A program made the translations under genes and the position numbers. From Laspinema sp. D2d (GTDB taxonomy: Bacteria > Cyanobacteriota > Cyanobacteriia > Cyanobacteriales > Laspinemataceae), in NCBI RefSeq assembly GCF_025370755.1, contig NZ_JAMXFC010000003.1, forward strand, positions 1 to 64,000: a stretch of DNA of 64,000 nt, written 5' to 3'. This document shows, one piece after another, positions 9,028-18,257 of the stretch; the first letter of the stretch is position 1, and every line of letters starts with the position of its first letter. A model generated the notes under the pieces. It worked only from the letters and a program-made list of their open reading frames with translations, ran no database searches and was not told where the DNA came from.

Positions 9028-10044
9028 TTACTGCACAAACAACGGCATCACTTCCGCTGCTGTTAACAACCCGTAAATTCCCCGTTGATGCAAGCGCACT
9101 CCGGCTTTCAAATACCCAAACGCAGGGCCGCAAACATTCGCCGCCATACTGGTTTCATCCCCGAGAGTAAAGGTATGAGTCGAAATTTTCCCCTCGAAAG
9201 TGCGACCCGTAATTTGGACATTGGTACTTAGCGGCTTTTTGGGATTGCGCGTATCCACAATACCGCCCACGGTGACGCGATCGCGGGAACAAATTCCCGC
9301 CAATTCCAGCATGATATCATCAGCGTGTTCCATGTTTTCCAAGGCCAATTTGCCATCGGTGCGATCGAGCAACGCTTCGACCTCTGCATCGCTCATCGCC
9401 ATCGCCTGAGCTACGGTATAACCCGGAATATGGGCAATATCTTCGCGAATTGTGGCGCGATAGGCTTCCCAGTTAGCAATCCCGACGCCAAAGGTAATTT
9501 TCACGCTATGGATTTCGGCGTAACTTTGGGCGGCTAAAGCCGCAGCAGCGGTTAATAAGCCGGGGGTAGCACCACAGCCTGTCATGTAGGTAATCCCGGC
9601 TTTTTGTAAATCATCCTGGAGTTCGAGTAACTGTTCAACGGCGCTGGTGCGTTTGAGCGCATCCACTAAGACGCCACGCCATCCCGACTCAATAAATTGT
9701 CTCGCCACCGATGCCATGAAGGTATTCGGGAGGTTGGGTAAGGCGAGGAAATACCCATCCACCTCAGCTTGAGAAATTAATTCGGCAATGCTGTCTTGGC
9801 TGAGGATGCCACCGGGTTCGAGGTAGCCGAGGGAACCCTGTTGATGATAGGTGGTGATGCAGGCATCAGGATTTAAACCTTGGGAATTGTAGGCGTATCC
9901 TTGTTTATCGGCAGCAGCCACCCACAAAGTTTCGCGTTTCGGGGCCAGGATTCGGGCGGCAGCTTGTCCTAAGCCGCCAAACCCGAGAACACCGATGCGG
10001 AGGGGGGTTTGGCTTGGGGAGTGGGCGGTTTGCGGGTTACTCAT
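9028..10044 (-). CDS. Saccharopine dehydrogenase-like NAD(P)-binding oxidoreductase
   Basis: A 338-residue protein with an N-terminal Rossmann nucleotide-binding motif ([16 protein letters not shown], about residues 18-33), followed by the block [20 protein letters not shown] (about 154-173), typical of saccharopine-dehydrogenase-like enzymes found across cyanobacteria. The substrate is not known and lysine metabolism should not be assumed. The C-terminus ([18 protein letters not shown]) is probably the substrate and dimerisation part. The ATG is preceded by AAGGAAT at a usable distance. It stands alone on its strand, convergent with the pentapeptide gene. Confidence 0.8.
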   Translation of the reverse strand: MSNPQTAHSPSQTPLRIGVLGFGGLGQAAARILAPKRETLWVAAADKQGYAYNSQGLNPDACITTYHQQGSLGYLEPGGILSQDSIAELISQAEVDGYFLALPNLPNTFMASVARQFIESGWRGVLVDALKRTSAVEQLLELQDDLQKAGITYMTGCGATPGLLTAAAALAAQSYAEIHSVKITFGVGIANWEAYRATIREDIAHIPGYTVAQAMAMSDAEVEALLDRTDGKLALENMEHADDIMLELAGICSRDRVTVGGIVDTRNPKKPLSTNVQITGRTFEGKISTHTFTLGDETSMAANVCGPAFGYLKAGVRLHQRGIYGLLTAAEVMPLFVQ

Positions 10045-10569
10045 GGGGGATTCCTTGAATTAAACAGATTCTCATTATCTAACGGAAGTTGAGCAGCATC
10101 ACGGTTTCTGAGGTGAGATGCGCCAGGATTTGTAAAGAATTATGAATTTAAAAACTGGGGCCAGACGTATCAAAATTTTTAGGGGGGAGCATCAATTGTG
10201 TCAATGTTTCCAGAGGGTTGGTCCTAGATTAGCAGGAGGTAAAGCAGCCTGACTGTAGAGCAATGGCGGAGATGGGGAGGGGTTGGAAAGGGGTGGGACC
10301 CAAGGGGCAGCGCCTCCAGATTTGGGAGCGGGGATCACTTGACTACTCCCTCAACTTAGGGGAAACTTAGCAAATATTGAGTGATTTACTCTAATCGGTA
10401 ATAAATTTTGTTAAGGTATGACTCAATATAATTCGATTGGTCACAATAAGTTAACAGGACTTGCCAAGCTGGGCAGTCTAGGAACCCCGAATTGACCCAA
10501 AGGCATGACTAGCCGTGCTAGGGATTGCCTGCGGATGAATTAAAACCACCTAAAACGCAAACCAAACGC
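10045..10569. other. Divergent intergenic region
   Basis: 525 bp between the leftward oxidoreductase and the rightward DUF2997 operon. A TATAAT lies at 10427-10432 on the + strand but the nearest -35-like box (TTGTTA) is only 13 bp away. No small gene or RNA was recognised. Confidence 0.5.
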
Positions 10570-10779
10570 ATGGAAACACTCGAATTTGTCATCTACCCCG
10601 ATGGTCGAGTGCAGGAAAAAGTCACTGGCATTGTCGGTGCATCCTGTGCAGAAGTCACAGCGGCGATCGAAGCCCAACTGGGACAGGTCCTTGTCCAGGA
10701 GAAGACTTCGGAACATTTTGCCCAAGTGGTAGAACTGTCCCAGACTGCAACCGCCCAAGCGAGTTGGAGTGAGTGGTAA
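10570..10779 (+). CDS. DUF2997 family protein
   Basis: A 69-residue protein starting METLEFVIYPDGRVQEKV, the typical beginning of DUF2997: a beta hairpin followed by an amphipathic helix with conserved CAEVTAAIEAQLG. The frame opens upstream at a TTG (10525), but the extra 15 residues (PADELKPPK...) are not part of the family, so I take the ATG at 10570. It is the first gene of a three-gene operon with DUF1257/Ycf35 and a ferredoxin, a combination widely seen in cyanobacteria. Function is unknown. Confidence 0.85.
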   Translation: METLEFVIYPDGRVQEKVTGIVGASCAEVTAAIEAQLGQVLVQEKTSEHFAQVVELSQTATAQASWSEW

Positions 10780-10854
10780 ATTTTTGTAAAACTGCAATTT
10801 AATTGTTTCTGGTCCCTTTAGATTCACAATTGTCAGCAAAAGAGAGTCATCACT

Positions 10855-11241
10855 ATGTCACATTTCAGCCAAATTAAGACCCAAATTCGCAATCTGACTT
10901 CGTTGCAATCGGCGTTAACGGAGTTGGGAATTGACTGGAAATCCGGGCCGACGGAGGTTCGGGGTTATAAAGGGCTAACCCACAATGCCGAAGTGGCGAT
11001 CGCCCAAGAGAATGGGTATGACATCGGGTTTGCCTGGAACGGCCAAGAATATTCCCTGGTAGCAGATTTGCAATATTGGCAGCAACCCTGGACGGTGAAT
11101 CGTTTTCTGAATGAAGTCACCCAGCGCTATGCGTATCACACCGTGGTGAATGAAACGGCGAAACAAGGGTTTCAAATTGCTGAACAGCAGAAAAATGAAG
11201 ATGGTTCGATCCGGGTTGTCTTGCAACGTTGGGCCAGCTAA
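10855..11241 (+). CDS. ycf35: DUF1257 protein, Ycf35 homolog
   Basis: A 128-residue protein matching the Ycf35/DUF1257 family, which is found in cyanobacteria and in some algal plastid genomes. Family features include MSHFSQIKTQI at the start, VRGYKG at about residues 36-41, DIGFAWNGQEYSLVADLQYW in the middle and YAYHTV near residue 98. It is a small soluble protein of unknown function. Its stop codon overlaps the start of the ferredoxin gene (TAATG), so the two are translationally coupled. That link suggests a role connected with iron-sulfur or redox chemistry, by inference only. Confidence 0.9.
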   Translation: MSHFSQIKTQIRNLTSLQSALTELGIDWKSGPTEVRGYKGLTHNAEVAIAQENGYDIGFAWNGQEYSLVADLQYWQQPWTVNRFLNEVTQRYAYHTVVNETAKQGFQIAEQQKNEDGSIRVVLQRWAS

Positions 11242-11711
11242 TGGAGGATTTTTCTGAGTTCTCAACCCCCGAAACTCTGGACCGTTCGGGTCTCGAACCG
11301 GAGTTAGGTGGCGCGTTACGGGATGCCCCGGAACGTTCAGGTTTGGAGCCAGAGTTAGGCGGCGCATTGCGACAAAATGGCGTCTATGTGGACGAACCGA
11401 CTTGCATTGGCTGCAAACATTGCGCTCATGTGGCGCGAAATACCTTCTATATTGAGGAGGATTATGGACGTTCTCGGGTGATTCGGCAAGACGGAGACCC
11501 GGAGGATGTGATTCAAGAGGCGATCGACACCTGTCCAGTGGATTGCATTCACTGGGTGGATTACACCGAACTGAAGCAACTGGAAAAAGAGCGACTGTAT
11601 CAGGTGATTCCCCGGGTGGGATATCCGGTGGAACAGGCGGTGTCCGTTGTGGGGACGCGCCGGAAAAAAGAAGTGTCTAAGCGCAAAAAAAAGAAGCCAG
11701 TGAGCGACTAG
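11241..11711 (+). CDS. 4Fe-4S ferredoxin with duplicated N-terminal motif
   Basis: A 156-residue ferredoxin. Cysteines for a 4Fe-4S cluster are in CIGCKHC (about residues 55-61) and DTCPVDC (about 97-103). The N-terminus carries two copies of RSGLEPELGGALR separated by DAPE, and the two copies differ at the DNA level only by synonymous changes. The C-terminus ends in a highly basic tail (RRKKEVSKRKKKK). The ATG at 11241 overlaps the ycf35 stop (TAATG); an upstream alternative at 11229 would overlap that gene by 13 bases. Probably a low-potential electron carrier; the partner is unknown. A rho-independent terminator follows at 11794. Confidence 0.9.
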   Translation: MEDFSEFSTPETLDRSGLEPELGGALRDAPERSGLEPELGGALRQNGVYVDEPTCIGCKHCAHVARNTFYIEEDYGRSRVIRQDGDPEDVIQEAIDTCPVDCIHWVDYTELKQLEKERLYQVIPRVGYPVEQAVSVVGTRRKKEVSKRKKKKPVSD

Positions 11712-11793
11712 AGGGGTGCGCTTGACCAACTTCAAGGAGGCGAAACTTTATTCTTTTTGTTGAATGGTTAGCAAGCTACCCGATTTTTCAAGA

Positions 11794-11828
11794 AAGCCTC
11801 AATGGTTGATGACTGTTGGGGCTTTTTT
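11794..11828 (+). terminator. Rho-independent terminator of the ferredoxin operon
   Basis: AAGCCTCAA (11794-11802) pairs with TTGGGGCTT (11816-11824), with one T-G wobble, followed by a run of Ts. It lies 82 bp past the ferredoxin stop and just before the end of the convergent YiaA/B gene. Confidence 0.8.
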
Positions 11829-11832
11829 GGGT

Positions 11833-12111
11833 TTATCTCAAGGTGTTATGTTCGGTAAGGATGCGTTCGACTCGTGCTTCTTCTACTTTTGAGGTGAGTT
11901 TTTCTGCTTCATGGCGATCGCGCAGGGTTTTAGCGAGGCTAAACGATGAGCCAACAGTGAAGAGGACACCCATTCCCATATAACCTTTAACCCAATTGGT
12001 GACGGGTAAGTTAACGATGCCTACGCCAGTCGCTGCTAAGGCGATCGCAAAGGAAGCCCAAACTTGGATAACCCAGGCTGTGGTGTGTTGTTGTAAAGGA
12101 ACTTTGTTCAT
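11833..12111 (-). CDS. YiaA/YiaB-type two-helix membrane protein
   Basis: A 92-residue protein with two hydrophobic helices (about residues 10-31 and 39-57) and the family block MGVLFTVGSSFSLAKTLRD, as in YiaA/YiaB domain proteins. A charged C-terminal tail follows (HEAEKLTSKVEEAR). The reading frame continues upstream, but the ATG at 12111 is preceded by a clear GGAGGG at about 9 bp, which decides the start. Function is unknown in all bacteria I know of. Confidence 0.82.
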   Translation of the reverse strand: MNKVPLQQHTTAWVIQVWASFAIALAATGVGIVNLPVTNWVKGYMGMGVLFTVGSSFSLAKTLRDRHEAEKLTSKVEEARVERILTEHNTLR

Positions 12112-12502
12112 AAAAAATACCCTCCATCTCTGGTTTTCAGTGGTGTAAAAATCCAAGGGGTTCCTGAGCTTATTCTGCTTGATTTTATTGCCGAAGGGGG
12201 GAAGAATTAGGAACCCTGTGCCAGTTTTAAAAGTGGCATTTAGGTAGGATATAATTGTGCCACAACAAGACTGATTTAGCGATCGTAAACTCCTCTATTG
12301 TTTCCCGGCGATCGGGATTTCGAGGGGTAATGAGGGAATGGGTCTAAAACTTCGACAAAAGGCTTGACAATTTCACCCATATCGGGTAATTTTATAGACT
12401 TAATAATTACCATAAAGGGCGATCGGAACTGCACCTGAATAACCTTGGACCCTGGCGTAACCCTTGGTAATCTCCTATTATTATATCCGTGCAGAGCAGC
12501 AA
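12112..12502. other. Intergenic region
   Basis: 391 bp between two leftward genes. A TTGACA at 12364-12369 on the + strand has only a poor -10 (TAATTT) at 17 bp. No gene, RNA or terminator was recognised. Confidence 0.45.
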
Positions 12503-13117
12503 CTATTCTTCAATGCGTTCTTCTTCCTGGAAAATAAAAATATCTTCCGCTTCCTCCTCAATAGGTTCCTCCTCTTCACTCAATCCACTGAGGTTTTGAA
12601 CCACGAAGGGGAGAGAAGCCCCTTTGAGACCGCGTTTAATGCGATCGGGGGTATCATCAAATACTACAAATAGGGGATAAATTGTATCCGACCCTTCCCC
12701 AATCATGTATTGGTAACGCAGGGGCATTAACCATTCGTAGGCGTGAGACAACCACATTTGAGTTTGTCGCCATCGGCGGAGTAAATCAGAAAAATCTTCT
12801 TCTGGGCGATGAATAAACACAAAGATTTCCCCCCCCATTTTTACCTTCCAATCCGGGTCACACATCAAAATTGCGACATCGCATGGTAAAGAAATCACCT
12901 CACCGGAGTTAGCATTCAATCCACTGGGAGAATGGGAAGAGATAGTTTCGCGAATGCGGATATTCGGTAAGGGAATCGGGATGACACTTTCCTGGGGACG
13001 GCGCATACTTGGAATCATTTCCAAATAGGTTCGATACTGCCGCAGCAGGGCGATCGCACTAGCCCGATTGCTATAGTCAGCGAGTAACTGTTCGTAATGG
13101 TATTGTTTAAGAGACAT
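12503..13117 (-). CDS. Conserved-looking hypothetical protein with acidic tail
   Basis: A 204-residue protein I do not recognise. The N-terminal part is helical (LLADYSNRASAIALLRQYRT); the middle, about residues 75-150, looks like a mixed alpha/beta domain with DVAILMCDPDW and FVFIHRPEEDF. The last 28 residues are extremely acidic, with 15 Glu or Asp. No signal peptide or membrane segment. It lies 177 bp downstream of pilC on the same strand, so a link to pili is possible but unproven. ATG start; ribosome-binding site not obvious. Confidence 0.65.
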   Translation of the reverse strand: MSLKQYHYEQLLADYSNRASAIALLRQYRTYLEMIPSMRRPQESVIPIPLPNIRIRETISSHSPSGLNANSGEVISLPCDVAILMCDPDWKVKMGGEIFVFIHRPEEDFSDLLRRWRQTQMWLSHAYEWLMPLRYQYMIGEGSDTIYPLFVVFDDTPDRIKRGLKGASLPFVVQNLSGLSEEEEPIEEEAEDIFIFQEEERIEE

Positions 13118-13294
13118 GATTTTTCAATACTTTTCAACTTCTGGATTGACCTAAACTGAATCAGCATCCCTGTCAATGAGACCTATCAAGAAACCGAAAT
13201 CAGATTGACAGCGGGGAAAGCTTTCATAAACCCCGCCGGTTCTTGGCATTTCAGGTCAGGAATCGGTTCATCAATCCAGCTCATTCCCCTCGGT

Positions 13295-14422
13295 TTATCC
13301 GAGTTTCTCAAACACAGCAAACATGGGCAGATACATAGACATCAAAATCGAACCGACCATTCCAGCAATCCCCACCATCATAATCGGTTCCAGGGTACTG
13401 GTGAGACCTTTAACCGCTTGTTCAACTTCATCTTCATAAAAATCGGCCACTTTGGACAGCATCTTGTCCAATTCTCCGGTTTCTTCTCCAATGCGCATCA
13501 TCGAAATTGCCATTGCCGGAAAGATATTTTCTCTCTCGAAGGCTTCCGTTAAGCTACCCCCTTGTTCGACCTCGGACTTACCATTGCTAATGGCATTAGC
13601 AATTACCTGATTTCCTGCGGTACGGGCCACAATATCAAAAGAACTGAGCATAGGAACACCCGCGCCAGTTAACATGGAAAACGTGCCACAGAAACGAGCA
13701 ACTGCCGTGAGTTTAATTAACGGCCCAATCACGGGCAGATTCAAATACATCCGATCGCAAATTAAGCGACCCTGAGGGGTTTTGTAAAATGCTTTGTAGG
13801 CAGTAACCAGAAGAAATAGGCAGACAATTAAGGAACCGATTTTAACCGGCGTCCGAGTAAACTCACTGATTCCAAGCATAATTTGAGTAAACATGGGTAA
13901 TTCTGCCCCCAATTCCTTGAAAATGCCTGCAAAGGTCGGCAGTAGAAAGGTGGTCATAGCGAAAAACACGATGACGGCAATACTTCCCACGGCTTTCGGA
14001 TAGGCGGAGGCGGATTTAATGTGGTTTTGGATTTTGGCGGATTTTTCTAAGGCAATGGCGAGTCGGTTGAGCACCATGTCAAGCACCCCCCCGATTTCTC
14101 CGGACTCTACCATTGCACAGTAAAGGTCATCAAAGATATCCGGGAATTTAGACATCGCCTCCGAAAGTGGGACGCCCGTTTCGAGTTCCCCTTTAATCTG
14201 ACGCAGGGCCTTTTTTAATTTGGCATTATCTGAGGTTTCACCCAACATGGCGATCGCTTTCATTAACGCCACACCGGAGTTAAACATCACCGCTAACTGA
14301 CGGGAAAAAACCGCTTTGTCTTTCACCGTCATTTTAGCCATTGCCACACTGAAATTCTCTTCAAGTGTGGCAAAATCAAAGCCTTTCTTTTTTTCTTCCG
14401 TTGTAATAACGTTTGTTGCCAT
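13295..14422 (-). CDS. pilC: Type IV pilus inner-membrane platform protein PilC
   Basis: A 375-residue protein of the type II secretion F/PilC family: two homologous halves (about residues 40-165 and 245-368), each beginning with a family block (VFSRQLAVMFNSGVALMKAI; FCGTFSMLTGAGVPMLSSFD) and each ending near long membrane helices. PilC anchors the pilus motor ATPases in the inner membrane. The frame continues to 14521, but AGGAGG sits 8 bp before the ATG at 14422 (MATNVITTEEKKK), which decides the start. It is the last of the pilB-pilT-pilC set, 187 bp behind pilT. Confidence 0.94.
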   Translation of the reverse strand: MATNVITTEEKKKGFDFATLEENFSVAMAKMTVKDKAVFSRQLAVMFNSGVALMKAIAMLGETSDNAKLKKALRQIKGELETGVPLSEAMSKFPDIFDDLYCAMVESGEIGGVLDMVLNRLAIALEKSAKIQNHIKSASAYPKAVGSIAVIVFFAMTTFLLPTFAGIFKELGAELPMFTQIMLGISEFTRTPVKIGSLIVCLFLLVTAYKAFYKTPQGRLICDRMYLNLPVIGPLIKLTAVARFCGTFSMLTGAGVPMLSSFDIVARTAGNQVIANAISNGKSEVEQGGSLTEAFERENIFPAMAISMMRIGEETGELDKMLSKVADFYEDEVEQAVKGLTSTLEPIMMVGIAGMVGSILMSMYLPMFAVFEKLG

Positions 14423-14609
14423 AGTTAACCTCCTATGCGGGATAAATTGAGAGAGTGCAGAGATGGAAGGATTTGAAGCCTCAGTAAATTGCTTTAGCAA
14501 TGGCTGATTCCATCCTAACAACGGACGCTCTTGATCGGGGGTTTATCAGCAGAGTGGAAGGATTGAGGGGGAGGGATTAACGCACTCCCCCCATTTCCTG
14601 CAAACCCAA

Positions 14610-15710
14610 TTAGTGACCTGGTGCTGTATTGGTGAGGGCCGGTGAGGGTCCGATCAACCGTTCCAGTTCATCGGCTTTCACCGCTTTACTCATGGCCGCT
14701 TCCCAAGAAACCTTGCCATCTTTATAGTGTTTAGCCAGGGCCATTTCCATCGTCTGCATTCCCAAGCGACCCCCGGTTTGGATCATGGAGTAAATCTGCG
14801 CCGTCTTTCCTTCTTTGATTAAGTTGCCAATAGCTGCATTATTGACGAGCACTTCCTGGGCGCACATCCGACCGCCGCCAATCTTAGGAACCAAGTTTTG
14901 ACTACAAATGCCAATTAATGAAATCCCCATCTGTGCTCGGATTTGCTGTTTAACTTCCGGGGGAAACACATCCAACATCCGGTCTACGGTACCGGCGGCT
15001 GAGTTGGTGTGCAGGGTTCCCATGACCAAGTGACCCGTTTCTGCGGCAGATACGGCTAGAGAAATTGTCTCAAAGTCCCGCATTTCTCCAACAAGAATAA
15101 TATCCGGGTCTTGACGTAGCGCCCCTTTAAGCGCATTGGAGAAGCTCTTAGTGTCTTCTCCTTTTTGCCGTTGGTGGAATAAGCTCTTGATATTGGGAAA
15201 CACATACTCAATTGGGTCTTCCACGGTGAGGATATGTTCGGCGCGGGTACGGTTAACCAGATCCAGCAATGCTGCCATCGTGGTGGTTTTTCCTGAACCT
15301 GTTTGACCCGTAACTAACAAGAGGCCCCGAGGACGCTCGGTCATTTCCCGGATCACCTGGGGAACCCCTAACTTATCCGCATTCGGAATGGTGGAACCCA
15401 AGGCCCGTAAACAAGAGGCCCAGCAGCCGCGTTCCCGATAAACGTTGACGCGGAAACGGGCCAAACCTTTGACCCCGTAAGCGCAGTCTAAATCCCAGTT
15501 CTGCTCTAACGTTTTGCGTTGTTGGTTATTGAGCATTTGGAAGATGACTTGCTGACATTCTTCCGGGGCGAGATTTTCCCCAAATTGGGGCTGAGGAGTC
15601 AGTTTCCCGCTGACGCGGAAGTAAATGGGTGCACCGGCTTGAATGTGAATGTCTGAGCCGCCTTGTTCAACCAGGGACTCCATAATATCTTCAATGACCA
15701 GACCTGCCAT
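14610..15710 (-). CDS. pilT: Type IV pilus retraction ATPase PilT
   Basis: A 366-residue hexameric ATPase of the GspE/PilT family. Visible features: N-terminal GGSDIHIQAGAPIYFRVSG, Walker A GQTGSGKTTT (Lys about 141), Asp-box TVEDPIEYVF, Walker B-like DPDIILVGEMRD and the His-box GHLVMGTLHTNSA. Length is normal for PilT. It drives pilus retraction for twitching, phototaxis and DNA uptake. It is flanked by pilB upstream (84 bp) and pilC downstream in the order usual for cyanobacteria. Confidence 0.95.
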   Translation of the reverse strand: MAGLVIEDIMESLVEQGGSDIHIQAGAPIYFRVSGKLTPQPQFGENLAPEECQQVIFQMLNNQQRKTLEQNWDLDCAYGVKGLARFRVNVYRERGCWASCLRALGSTIPNADKLGVPQVIREMTERPRGLLLVTGQTGSGKTTTMAALLDLVNRTRAEHILTVEDPIEYVFPNIKSLFHQRQKGEDTKSFSNALKGALRQDPDIILVGEMRDFETISLAVSAAETGHLVMGTLHTNSAAGTVDRMLDVFPPEVKQQIRAQMGISLIGICSQNLVPKIGGGRMCAQEVLVNNAAIGNLIKEGKTAQIYSMIQTGGRLGMQTMEMALAKHYKDGKVSWEAAMSKAVKADELERLIGPSPALTNTAPGH

Positions 15711-15794
15711 AGTTGCGTTCTCTCCGATAATGTCTGTTTAGATTGTATTGAAAGTAAATTGCCCTGCAAAGTTAGAGCGATCGCCTTATTCTGG

Positions 15795-17810
15795 TTACTC
15801 TTGAAAGCGTGGCGTTAAGCAGTACAGACAATCAAGCCACTCCTGCTGCAATCCGGCACCGCAAGCTTTGCAAGTCAAACCCGTTTTACGTTTGGCTTTG
15901 AGTTCAGCTTCTAAGCCGGAGTCGGTAAACGTCACCCGTTCAACCTCTTCAAAGGTTGTATGACCTTCTCGAACCAGGTTGAGGCTATAAGCGAGCAAAG
16001 TTACCATCCCTTCTTCCACCGCAGCTTCCTTAATCCTTTCGGTGGGGGCACCTTGAGAGATTAACATTTGCAGATTTTCAGTGTTTTTGAGGACTTCATA
16101 CACCCCAACCCGGCCTTTATATCCACCGCCCCCACATTTCTGACATAAGGTCCCGGCGTCTTGGGCGGCTTTGCGGTCCGCTGGGGGAATGGAGTTGGCT
16201 TTATAGAAGGTGATATTGGTTTCCCCTGACACGGAGAGACCAAAGCGACCGAGTTCTTCTGGGGTGGGGGTGTAAGCGATGCGACATTCGCTACAGACCC
16301 GCCGCATCAGCCGTTGGGCTAATACACCAATTAGAGAACCGGCGACCATGAAGGGTTCAACCCCCATTTCATCTAAACGGGCGATCGCCCCGGCAGCGTC
16401 GTTGGTATGGAGGGTGGTTAACACTAAGTGACCCGTCAAGGCCGCTTCAATAGCCGTTTTCGCTGTTTCTTTATCCCGCGTTTCACCCACCAGAATGATG
16501 TCCGGGTCTTGCCGCATGAACGCCCGCAACAGGTTGGTAAAGTCTAGTCCTTTGGCCCGAATCACCTGACATTGAGTAATCCCCGGCAAGGCATATTCAA
16601 TGGGGTCTTCTGCGGTCGAAATATTTACGCTGGGGTCGTTCCGTTCGGCTAACACCGAATACAACGAGGTGGATTTCCCTGAACCCGTGGGTCCCGTCAC
16701 CAAAATTAACCCAAAAGGACGACTCGCCATTTCCCGGACTAGGGCCAAACTGTCTGGATTGGAAATTAACTTATCCAATCCCAACTGGGTGGAGGAGTTG
16801 TCCAAAATCCGTAAGCAGAGTTTTTCGCCATACCGCGACGGCAGACAGTTCACCCGGAAGTCCACGGTGCGTCCCTGGAAGATCCGCCGAATCCGTCCAT
16901 CCTGGGCATTCCGACGTTCGGCAATATCCATGTCGGAAATAATTTTGAACCGAGAGGTCAAGGCATTTGTAATTTTACTGGGTAACCGGGCAAACTCGTG
17001 GAGTACGCCGTCTTTCCGCATCCGCACTCGCAGAAACTCTTCTTGGGGTTCGACGTGAATATCGGAGACGCCATCGGAGAGGGCTTTCGCCAAGATTTTA
17101 TTAACGGTGTTAATAATCGGTGCGTCGTTGGCCCCACGCAACGCCGCATCCAGGTTCATGTCTTCATTTTCTTCTGGGGCGTCATCAAGGGATTCCCCAT
17201 CTACCTCATTGAAGACGTCAGCATTGAGGTTTAAATCGAGTTGATTAGCTTTTTCTGCTTTAGCCTGTTGTTCTTTGGCTTTTTCGTCAGAATATTGATT
17301 GAGTAAGTTGTTATAGTCTTCTGGTGTGATCACCAATCGGCGGAGGCTCAGTCCCTGGGGCCGCAGAATCCGGGTCAAGTCGTCGAGGGCGGCTAAGTTG
17401 TCCGGATCGACCATTGCTACGGACACTGAAGGGGAGTCGCCCTCATTGCGAGAGATGGGTAAGATGCGATGGCGACGGCAACTTTCCAGGGGAAGCAAGG
17501 TCTCTAGGAGTGGACCGAGTTGTTCCGGTGACAGTTCGGTGATTTCCGGATCCAAGGCTTCCACGCCATAGACAATTTTCAGTTCAAAAAGCTGTTGTTT
17601 TTTATACTGTCTGAGCAACTCGGGGGGCAGTTGCTTTCCGGTAATGGCTTCGAGCACCTCGGTGAGAGGCTTCCCTGATTTCCGACTTTCGATGTGGGCG
17701 CGTTGAACTTGTTCGCGATCGGCATAACCTGCTTGGATGAGCTTATTGCCGAAGGGAGAAAACGCATTCTGTACAACTAGAGCACGCCGCTGTGATGCGA
17801 AGTTTGTCAT
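15795..17810 (-). CDS. pilB: Type IV pilus extension ATPase PilB
   Basis: A 671-residue GspE/PilB ATPase. It has an N-terminal MshEN-type region (about residues 15-160), an Asp/Glu-rich linker, a catalytic domain with Walker A GPTGSGKST (Lys about 379), STAEDPIEY, DPDIILVGETRD and GHLVLTTLHTND, and the tetracysteine zinc site CSEC...CQKCGGGGYKGR. The C-terminus adds a second short zinc-ribbon-like module (CKACGAG...CLYC) beyond the usual end of the family. PilB powers pilus assembly. First gene of the pilus set on this strand. Confidence 0.95.
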   Translation of the reverse strand: MTNFASQRRALVVQNAFSPFGNKLIQAGYADREQVQRAHIESRKSGKPLTEVLEAITGKQLPPELLRQYKKQQLFELKIVYGVEALDPEITELSPEQLGPLLETLLPLESCRRHRILPISRNEGDSPSVSVAMVDPDNLAALDDLTRILRPQGLSLRRLVITPEDYNNLLNQYSDEKAKEQQAKAEKANQLDLNLNADVFNEVDGESLDDAPEENEDMNLDAALRGANDAPIINTVNKILAKALSDGVSDIHVEPQEEFLRVRMRKDGVLHEFARLPSKITNALTSRFKIISDMDIAERRNAQDGRIRRIFQGRTVDFRVNCLPSRYGEKLCLRILDNSSTQLGLDKLISNPDSLALVREMASRPFGLILVTGPTGSGKSTSLYSVLAERNDPSVNISTAEDPIEYALPGITQCQVIRAKGLDFTNLLRAFMRQDPDIILVGETRDKETAKTAIEAALTGHLVLTTLHTNDAAGAIARLDEMGVEPFMVAGSLIGVLAQRLMRRVCSECRIAYTPTPEELGRFGLSVSGETNITFYKANSIPPADRKAAQDAGTLCQKCGGGGYKGRVGVYEVLKNTENLQMLISQGAPTERIKEAAVEEGMVTLLAYSLNLVREGHTTFEEVERVTFTDSGLEAELKAKRKTGLTCKACGAGLQQEWLDCLYCLTPRFQE

Positions 17811-18257
17811 GGCTGGTTGATTTAATATGCTTACTGAGAGTATTCCCCAAATTTAAGCGGGTTAAGCGCTGTTGGCTAGGAGTGGTTGGCTGGGGCTGGG
17901 GTTGCGCCAAAAGAGGGAGAAGATTGCCCACCTCGGAGGACAGGTGGGGCGTTGGACAGTGAGGGGTGCTCCGGCAGGGCGATCGCCGCTGTGGGTTGAG
18001 TTCAATGTTGACTGGATTGATCGATGAGCATAGCGTTGACCACTCCGAAAGCACCAACTTTTTCGGACATATTTTCTTAGTTATAGCCTGAGATTGCATA
18101 CTGAGGGATTAATTTTTGGCGGCTTTGAGTCTCAATGGAGCACATCCCAGGGGCTTATCCGCCTTCCAGCACGATTACTCCCCTCAATTCCCCGGTTGAA
18201 GGCGAATTGAGGGGAGTATCGGCGGGATTTTGCATTCTTGTTTATTCCGATACCGGA
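17811..18257. other. Intergenic region upstream of pilB
   Basis: 447 bp that should contain the pilB promoter (leftward). A long leftward frame at 17743-18099 overlaps the start of pilB and looks non-coding. The only clear structure is the inverted repeat at 18176-18218. Confidence 0.5.
18176..18218. repeat. Perfect 15-bp inverted repeat
   Basis: TACTCCCCTCAATTC (18176-18190) and its exact complement (18204-18218) flank a 13-base loop. It lies 40 bp past the stop of the NfeD-like gene on the leftward strand. No T run follows on either strand. It could be a terminator or a processing or protein-binding site. Confidence 0.7.

Noticed and set aside
17743-18099. 118-codon leftward frame upstream of pilB
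   Set aside because: Overlaps the pilB start in another frame, unlikely composition, no ribosome-binding site.
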